In this document: piece by piece, positions 58,756-64,000 of the stretch | Layout of the letters: every line of letters begins with the position of its first letter | Numbering within the stretch: position 1 is the stretch's first letter | DNA from: Ruegeria marina | Lineage (GTDB): Bacteria; Pseudomonadota; Alphaproteobacteria; Rhodobacterales; Rhodobacteraceae | Direction: 5' to 3' | Assembly: GCF_900101475.1 (NCBI RefSeq) | Contig: NZ_FMZV01000006.1 | Span: 62,001 to 126,000, forward strand | DNA: 64,000 nucleotides | The notes under the pieces: generated by a model | What the model was told of the DNA's origin: nothing | Database searches by the model: none | The model's input: only the letters and a program-made list of their open reading frames with translations | Position numbers and translations under genes: made by a program

Positions 58756-59463
58756 TCAGCCGTAGCGGGGCTGGTCCCTCTCGGGGATGATCATCTGGGC
58801 GATGCCCGCAAAGATCAGGTACAGGCTGGTCACGACCAGACCCCAGTGCGCCCAGCTTTCGGGGTGGAATTCGACCCATGCCGCCCAGCCCGCGAAAAAG
58901 GTCCAGGCCAGCGCCATCGGCAGGGTGACCGCCCGCCAGCGCTCGGTCCGGACCGGATGGACGAATTTCAGTGGCAGGAACATCGCCACCGCCAGCACGG
59001 TGACCAGCACCAGGCTGACCCAGAAATTGGGTTCGAGCGCAAAGATCACCAGCACCACCATGTTCCAGCAGCCGGGAAAGCCCGAGAACGAATTGTCCTT
59101 GGTTTTCATCCGCGTGTCGGCGAAATACATCGCGCTGGCGAAGGTGATGACGATGATCGCGAACCAGCCGGTCCAGCCGTCCATCAGCCCCGATTTGAAC
59201 AGGGCAAAGGCGGGGATGAACACATAGGTCAGGTAGTCGATGATCAGGTCCAGCAGCACCCCGTCGAATTCGGGCGCGTAGGTCTTGACGTGGTACTTGC
59301 GTGCCAGCGGTCCGTCGATTCCGTCAACCACGAAGGCCACGACCAGCCAGAGAAACATGAGGTCCCACTTGGCATCCACTGCTGCCAGCATCGCCAGCAT
59401 GGAGAAAACGGCGCCGGTGGCGGTGAAGAGGTGAACGCAGAGCGCGCGAAACTGTGAAGTCAT
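58756..59463 (-). CDS. pcs: Phosphatidylcholine synthase
   Basis: Membrane enzyme of 235 residues that condenses choline with CDP-diacylglycerol. The CDP-alcohol phosphatidyltransferase motif is present in the longer Pcs form: Asp50-Gly51...Arg55, then Asp67-Gly68...Asp72...Asp76 (DGPLAR and DGVLLDLIID). Several hydrophobic helices and FHPESWAHWGL near the end fit Pcs of Rhizobiales and Rhodobacterales. It allows phosphatidylcholine to be made directly from external choline. Monocistronic, reading leftward. Confidence 0.9.
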   Translation of the reverse strand: MTSQFRALCVHLFTATGAVFSMLAMLAAVDAKWDLMFLWLVVAFVVDGIDGPLARKYHVKTYAPEFDGVLLDLIIDYLTYVFIPAFALFKSGLMDGWTGWFAIIVITFASAMYFADTRMKTKDNSFSGFPGCWNMVVLVIFALEPNFWVSLVLVTVLAVAMFLPLKFVHPVRTERWRAVTLPMALAWTFFAGWAAWVEFHPESWAHWGLVVTSLYLIFAGIAQMIIPERDQPRYG

Positions 59464-59528
59464 TTCCCCCTCATGACGGAAAATCGGTTGTCTTGCAAAC
59501 CGAGATCACGGCCCGGCCCGGTTTGAGG

Positions 59529-60449
59529 TCACGCCTTGGGATGGGTGCGATTGTAGACATCCATCAGATGCGCGGTGTTGACAGCGGTATAGGCCTGGGT
59601 TGTCGACAACGAGGCATGGCCCAGCAACTCCTGGATCGCGCGCAGGTCACCGCCGGCCTCCAGCAGGTGGGTGGCAAAACTGTGTCGCATCGCGTGCGGC
59701 GTTGCGGTCGAGGGCAGGCCCAGTTGCATCCGCGCCCGGGCCATGACCGCCTGGATGCTGCGCGCGTTGAGCGCCCCGCCCCGGACGCCGCGGAACAGCG
59801 GCCCGGTGGCCTCCTGCGGCCAGGGGCAGAGGCGCAGATAGGTGTCGACAGCGTGGCGCGCGGCGGGGATGACCGGCACCAGCCGCTCCTTGCCGCCCTT
59901 GCCGCGGATGCGCAGCGTCGAGGGCAGCGGCGCGTCGCGTCCGGTCAACGCCAGCGCCTCGGAAATTCGCAGCCCGCAACCGTAGAGAAGTGTTACCACC
60001 GCCACGTCCCGCGCCGCGACCCAGGGTGTCTGCGATTGCAGCTCGATCGTGTCGATCATGGTGCGGGCGGCATCCTCTGCCAGCGGGCGCGGCAGTTTCT
60101 TCTGGAATTTGGGGGCGCGGGTCGACAGCACGGCGGTCGGTTCGAAGCCTTCACGTTCCGCCAACCAGCGGTAGAAGCTTTTGACTGCCGACAGTTTGCG
60201 CGCCAGCGACCGCGCGCCTGCGCCGTCGGCTCGCATGCGCGCCATCCAGGCGCGCATGTCGGGCACTCCGATCCGGGCCAATGCGCCCAGACCCTGCGGT
60301 GCGCCGCGATGTTCGGTCATGAAGGCGATGAAATCGGTTACGTCGCCGCGATAGGCGGCGACGGTGTTCCCGGCCTGCCCCGCCAGCGCCGACCGCGTCT
60401 CCAGCCAGTGCTGCAGCGCATCGCGGCAGGCCGGCGAGATCAGGGTCAC
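59529..60449 (-). CDS. xerC: Tyrosine recombinase XerC
   Basis: A 306-residue site-specific recombinase. N-terminal SAM-like core-binding domain (about 10-105) and catalytic domain with Arg161 (GLRISEAL), Lys184 (RGKGGKER), His252 and Arg255 (PHAMRHSFATHL), His278 (LGHASLSTTQ) and nucleophile Tyr287. It resolves chromosome dimers at dif with XerD. The start overlaps the stop of the DUF484 gene by 4 bp, the same pairing as in many Proteobacteria. No dif-like site was noticed in the window. Confidence 0.93.
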   Translation of the reverse strand: MTLISPACRDALQHWLETRSALAGQAGNTVAAYRGDVTDFIAFMTEHRGAPQGLGALARIGVPDMRAWMARMRADGAGARSLARKLSAVKSFYRWLAEREGFEPTAVLSTRAPKFQKKLPRPLAEDAARTMIDTIELQSQTPWVAARDVAVVTLLYGCGLRISEALALTGRDAPLPSTLRIRGKGGKERLVPVIPAARHAVDTYLRLCPWPQEATGPLFRGVRGGALNARSIQAVMARARMQLGLPSTATPHAMRHSFATHLLEAGGDLRAIQELLGHASLSTTQAYTAVNTAHLMDVYNRTHPKA

Positions 60450-61153
60450 GACAGCCAGCGGCGCATCGACCGTTCGAAGACGCCGGCGAAGAAGGACAAC
60501 AGATCCGAGCCCAATTGCGGAGTGAACTGATGCGGATCCTCGGCGCCGAAGGCCAGCATCCCAGGCAGCCGTCCGGCTCCCAGATCGAGCTTGAGGCAGG
60601 CCTCGGAGCGGATCCAGTCCGCTTGCCGTCCATAAACCTGCCGAGTTCCGGTCTGCATCTGGCGCAAGGTGACCTGCCGCGCGCCCGGTCCGCGGCCGCC
60701 GGTCAGGTAGCGCTCGATGAAACCGGGTTCGGCCACGCTCAGCACCTCGCCCAGCCGTTCCAGCGCGCGGCCCTGTTCCGGCTGGTTGCTTTCCAGCACC
60801 AGCCGTACCGAGTCGACCCGAAGGATCTCGCCTATCTCGCCGCCGAGGTCGCGCAGGAAGGATTCGAAGTCGGTCGCCTCGAGCAGCCGAAGCACAGCGC
60901 GATGCACCTGGTTGGTTCCGGCGAGATTCTCGTAGGCGGCCGCGATGACCGAACGATGGGTGTCTTCCAGCCGGTCCAGTCGCGCCTCGAGCCGCTCCAT
61001 CGCGATGCCGCGCAGGTCAATGATATTGCCGCCCATTGCGCGCTCGTTGGCGGCCACGAGGGCGTGCATGACATCCTTGTCGTCCAGCACCGATTGGGGT
61101 TTCGCGAGGATCGCCTCGCGCAGCATGTCGTCCAGTTTCGGGCTGCCGCTCAT
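60446..61153 (-). CDS. DUF484 family protein
   Basis: A 235-residue cytoplasmic protein. An N-terminal helical part (about 1-70, with MHALVAANERAMGGNIIDLR and a coiled-coil-like ERLEARLDRLEDTHRSVI) is followed by a GAF-like domain to the end. DUF484 genes regularly precede xerC and may assist it; the function is unknown. GAGGC precedes the ATG. The C terminus FFAGVFERSMRRWLS is family-typical. Co-transcribed with xerC (4-bp overlap). Confidence 0.88.
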   Translation of the reverse strand: MSGSPKLDDMLREAILAKPQSVLDDKDVMHALVAANERAMGGNIIDLRGIAMERLEARLDRLEDTHRSVIAAAYENLAGTNQVHRAVLRLLEATDFESFLRDLGGEIGEILRVDSVRLVLESNQPEQGRALERLGEVLSVAEPGFIERYLTGGRGPGARQVTLRQMQTGTRQVYGRQADWIRSEACLKLDLGAGRLPGMLAFGAEDPHQFTPQLGSDLLSFFAGVFERSMRRWLS

Positions 61154-61345
61154 TTAAGCCTCGTGTTCTTGTTGGACCGTTTTATAACACGGGATTGCTG
61201 TTTTGCTGCCGAAAAAATCAACATCTGGGCAGATTTCTACCAGCGGATGCAAGCGTTGGGGCAGGCGGCTCCCGCATGTCGTTGCCCGATCTTGCGATCG
61301 GGCGCCTCCCGTTGGGCCGGGCGCCGCGCCTGCGCGCGGCGCGGG

Positions 61346-61370
61346 GAAGAAAATTCGGCGAATTTTCTTC
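61346..61370. repeat. Perfect AT-rich palindromic hairpin
   Basis: GAAGAAAATTC-GGC-GAATTTTCTTC is a perfect 11-bp stem with a 3-nt loop, sitting in otherwise very GC-rich sequence between the transaldolase 3' end and the DUF484 promoter. It is probably the terminator of the leftward transaldolase gene. CATACTCC just to its right echoes the GGAGTATTT box of the repeat family on the opposite strand. Confidence 0.6.
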
Positions 61371-61393
61371 CATACTCCGCCCCCGAATCAGGC

Positions 61394-62047
61394 TCAGAGG
61401 ATCTTGATGCCGGCGGCCTTGATGTCGGCGAGGAAGGCGTCGAGCCCCTTGTCGGTCAGCGGGTGATTCACCATCGCCTTGATCACCGAGGGCGGCGCGG
61501 TAATCACGTCGGCGCCGACGCGGGCGCTGTCGGCAATGTGGTTCACCGAGCGGATCGAGGCCGCCAGGATCTGCGTCTCGAACCCGTAGTTGTCATAGAC
61601 GGTGCGGATATCCTCGATCAGTTCCATGCCGTCGAGGTTGATGTCGTCGAGCCGCCCGATGAAGGGCGAGATGAAGGTCGCCCCCGCCTTGGCCGCCAAA
61701 AGCGCCTGGTTGACCGAGAAGCACAGCGTGACGTTGACCATGTGGCCCTCGTCCGACAGCACCTTGCAGGCTTTCAGCCCATCCCAGGTCAGCGGCACCT
61801 TGACCGCGATATTGCCGGCGATTTCCACCAGCTTGCGGCCTTCGGCGATCATCGTGTCGGCATCGGTTGCCGTCACCTCGGCGGAAACCGGCCCGCTTAC
61901 CATGGCGCAGATCTCGCGGGTGACCTCGATGATGTCGCGGCCCGATTTCTTGATCAGCGAGGGGTTGGTGGTGACTCCGTCCACCATGCCCAGGTCGTTC
62001 AGTTCGGCGATGGCGGCGATCTCGGCGGTATCAACGAAGAATTTCAT
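61394..62047 (-). CDS. tal: Small transaldolase / fructose-6-phosphate aldolase family
   Basis: A 217-residue TalC/MipB-type transaldolase. The Schiff-base Lys83 is in [21 protein letters not shown] (24-36), [19 protein letters not shown] and [11 protein letters not shown] are all typical. Sequence alone does not separate transaldolase from fructose-6-phosphate aldolase; proteins of this length in alphaproteobacteria are usually annotated as transaldolase. It is divergent from priA, the normal neighbourhood in Rhodobacteraceae. Confidence 0.92.
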   Translation of the reverse strand: MKFFVDTAEIAAIAELNDLGMVDGVTTNPSLIKKSGRDIIEVTREICAMVSGPVSAEVTATDADTMIAEGRKLVEIAGNIAVKVPLTWDGLKACKVLSDEGHMVNVTLCFSVNQALLAAKAGATFISPFIGRLDDINLDGMELIEDIRTVYDNYGFETQILAASIRSVNHIADSARVGADVITAPPSVIKAMVNHPLTDKGLDAFLADIKAAGIKIL

Positions 62048-62170
62048 GTCGGCAGTCCTTTGATGGGTTGGCCTCGGTCTGGCTTGCCTTTACCTCATGA
62101 GACAAGGTCCGGGAACCCCGGAAACATCGGGTTCGTTGGCACCGGCAGGCAGAAGGCAGGGGAATCGGGC

Positions 62171-64000
62171 TTGGACGAACCGGGATATTTCCAGCAAGGC
62201 GACCTGGTCTCGGTCCTGACCACCCAGCCGCTCGACCGGCCGCTCGACTATCTCGCGCCCGAGGGCGGCTGTTTTGCCGGGGCCTTTGTCGAGGCCCCGC
62301 TTGGCCCGCGCAAGGTGCTGGGTGTGGTCTGGGGACCGGGGCGAGGCGATTTCGACCGCTCGAAAATCCGCTCGCTGAACCGGGTGCTCGACGTAGCGCC
62401 CATGCGAGAGGAAATGCGCAGCTTCCTGATCCGTGCCGCCGATTACACGCTGACGCCGCTGCCCGCGATGCTGCGGCTGGCGACTCGTGCGCCGGGCCTG
62501 GGCGATCCGCCCTCGATGCGCAAGATCTACCGGCTGGGCGGGGCAGAGCCCGACCGCATGACCGAGGCCCGGGCCCGCGTGCTCGCGGTGCTGCGCGACT
62601 ATGGCGGGCTGGCCTTCACCCTGCGCGAACTGGCCGAGATGGCGGGTGTGACCTCGTCGGTGGTCAAGGGGCTGGTCAAGCAGTGCGCCGTGCGCGAAGA
62701 GGACAGCCCCCGCGATCTGCCCTTTCCGCATCTGGACCCGGACCTGCCCGGCAAGCCGCTGACCGCTGACCAGGCGCAGGCGGCCGACAGCCTGCGCGCC
62801 GGGCTGCGCAGCGGCGGCTATGGCACCACGCTCCTCAAGGGTGTCACCGGCGCGGGCAAGACCGAGGTCTATCTGGAGGCGGTGGCCGAGGCACTGCGCA
62901 TGGGCCGGCAGGCCCTGGTGTTGCTGCCGGAAATCGCGCTGACGGCCGAGTTCCTGACTCGGGTCGAGGCGCGCCTTGGCGCGCGCCCGGCCGAGTGGCA
63001 CTCGGGCGCCACGATGACCGAACGGCGCCGCATCTGGCGGATGGTCGGGCAGGGCGAGGCGCAACTGGTGGTGGGCGCTCGTTCGGCGCTGTTCCTGCCG
63101 TTTCGCGACCTCGGGCTGATCATCGTGGATGAGGAGCACGACACCTCTTACAAGCAGGAGGACGGCGTGCTCTACAATGCCCGCGACATGGCCGTCCTGC
63201 GCGCCTCGATTTGCGGCGCGCGGGTGGTGCTGGCCAGCGCCACGCCGTCCCTGGAAAGCTGGGCCAATGCCGAGGCGGGCAAATACCTGCGGCTGGAGCT
63301 TTCGGCGCGGTTCGGCGCCGCCACCCTGCCCGAGATGCGCGCCATCGACATGCGGGCCGAGGCGCTGACCCCCGGCATCTGGATCTCGCCAACCTTGCGC
63401 GCGGCGGTGGCCGACCGGCTGACCAGGGGCGAACAGTCGCTCCTCTTCATCAACCGGCGCGGCTATGCCCCGGTTACGCTCTGCCGCGCCTGCGGCCAGC
63501 AGATCGGCTGCGACCACTGCGATGCGCGCATGGTCGAACACCGGTTCCTGAAACGGCTGATGTGCCACCAATGCGGCGAGACCAAGCCGATCCCCGACAC
63601 CTGCCCCCATTGCGGCGTCGAGGGAAAGCTCGCCCCGGTCGGCCCCGGCATCGAGAGGCTCGCCGAAGAGGCCGCCGCCACCTTCCCCGAGGCGCGGCTG
63701 GCGGTGCTCAGCTCCGATCTCTTCGGCTCGGCCCGCGCCCTCAAGGAGAGGATCGAACAGATCGCGGCGGGCGAGGCCGATATCGTCATCGGCACCCAAC
63801 TGGTGGCAAAGGGACACAACTTTCCCCAGTTGACGCTGGTGGGGGTGATCGACGCCGATCTGGGCCTGCAAGGCTCCGACCTGCGTGCCGCCGAACGTAC
63901 CTTCCAGCTGATGCGGCAGGTGGCGGGCAGGGCCGGCCGGGCGGAGAAACCGGGCCAGGCGCTGCTCCAGACCCACCAGCCCGAACATCCGGTGATCCGC
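62171..64000 (+). CDS. priA: Primosomal protein N' (replication restart helicase PriA), 3' end outside window
   Basis: 610 residues are visible and the frame is open to the right edge. Start taken as TTG at 62171, since no ATG or GTG precedes the conserved DNA-binding domain in frame; CAGGGG lies upstream. Helicase motifs: Walker A GVTGAGKTEVY, LVLLPEIALT, DEEHD, LASATPS, then the zinc-binding region CRACG..IGCDHCD...CHQCGE...CPHCG, and GTQLVAKGHNFP and QVAGRAGR. It reloads the replisome at stalled forks. Divergent from the transaldolase gene. Confidence 0.95.
   Translation, partial: MDEPGYFQQGDLVSVLTTQPLDRPLDYLAPEGGCFAGAFVEAPLGPRKVLGVVWGPGRGDFDRSKIRSLNRVLDVAPMREEMRSFLIRAADYTLTPLPAMLRLATRAPGLGDPPSMRKIYRLGGAEPDRMTEARARVLAVLRDYGGLAFTLRELAEMAGVTSSVVKGLVKQCAVREEDSPRDLPFPHLDPDLPGKPLTADQAQAADSLRAGLRSGGYGTTLLKGVTGAGKTEVYLEAVAEALRMGRQALVLLPEIALTAEFLTRVEARLGARPAEWHSGATMTERRRIWRMVGQGEAQLVVGARSALFLPFRDLGLIIVDEEHDTSYKQEDGVLYNARDMAVLRASICGARVVLASATPSLESWANAEAGKYLRLELSARFGAATLPEMRAIDMRAEALTPGIWISPTLRAAVADRLTRGEQSLLFINRRGYAPVTLCRACGQQIGCDHCDARMVEHRFLKRLMCHQCGETKPIPDTCPHCGVEGKLAPVGPGIERLAEEAAATFPEARLAVLSSDLFGSARALKERIEQIAAGEADIVIGTQLVAKGHNFPQLTLVGVIDADLGLQGSDLRAAERTFQLMRQVAGRAGRAEKPGQALLQTHQPEHPVIR

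Noticed and set aside
62090-63988. Long minus-strand frame opposite priA (632 codons)
   Set aside because: The plus strand holds complete PriA helicase and zinc motifs; the opposite frame is a shadow.
1-64000. tRNA, rRNA, CRISPR arrays, transposases and phage genes
   Set aside because: No cloverleaf-like segment with a GTTCGA-type T-loop and acceptor pairing, no regularly spaced direct repeats and no transposase, integrase (other than XerC) or phage structural genes were seen.

Overview
The window looks like a chromosome segment of a GC-rich alphaproteobacterium, most probably a Rhodobacteraceae / Roseobacter-group member. This rests on: the gene order priA - small transaldolase - DUF484 - xerC; a phosphatidylcholine synthase (pcs); the number of dehydrogenase and ABC-importer genes; and an intergenic repeat built around CCCCGGAGTATTT followed by CCAGAAAGAA. 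I could not run any search, so taxonomy and gene names come from motif reading and memory of the families. No rRNA, tRNA, CRISPR array, insertion sequence or prophage was seen.

Layout. (1) 1-4063: the edge of a purine-catabolism block (NCS2 xanthine/uracil permease, (S)-ureidoglycine aminohydrolase) with a GAPDH and two small exported proteins. (2) 4261-8655, minus strand: two aldehyde dehydrogenases, a GST and an SDR. (3) 9019-17329, plus strand: a complete branched-chain-type ABC importer (binding protein, two permeases, two ATPases), then a second importer (two permeases, two ATPases) with no binding protein, ending in a FixH/YtkA-like secreted protein. (4) 17337-23016: a LysR regulator diverging from an operon GST - NTF2-like - SDR - CitE-like lyase - CitF. 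(5) 23013-28253, minus strand: quinone oxidoreductase, enolase-superfamily dehydratase, SMP-30 lactonase, SDR, aldehyde dehydrogenase, which resembles a non-phosphorylating sugar-acid route. (6) 28366-39493: a D-2-hydroxyacid dehydrogenase and an SDR; a NitT/TauT-type importer with two different permeases; a YihU-like reductase; a two-subunit UxaA/SuyAB-type lyase; a tartrate/D-malate dehydrogenase; a metallo-beta-lactamase hydrolase; a GntR regulator. This is the best candidate for an undescribed catabolic system, possibly for a C3 sulfonate or a related hydroxyacid. (7) 39639-43295: an Lrp regulator diverging from a homodimeric E1-type thiamine enzyme, then an isolated gcvH. (8) 43371-48957: YghX-like hydrolase, GhrA-type reductase, ACAD10/11-like acyl-CoA dehydrogenase, thioesterase, DUF1007 protein and NicO-type metal transporter. 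(9) 49217-64000: housekeeping genes truA, ycjX-GNAT-ycjF, truncated globin, VIT-family transporter, ileS, ogt-type methyltransferase, a GreA-like protein, pcs, xerC, DUF484, transaldolase and priA (cut by the window edge).

How it works together. The left half is largely uptake plus oxidation: several importers feed dehydrogenase, lactonase and lyase modules, each with its own local regulator (LysR, GntR, Lrp). Two sets of near-paralogous aldehyde dehydrogenase and SDR genes about 21 kb apart suggest that the modules were duplicated and recruited to related substrates. The right half is core genome. Its main regulatory surprise is a 16-codon reading frame with four isoleucine codons in a stretch of five, just ahead of ileS. 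This looks like a translation-coupled attenuator.
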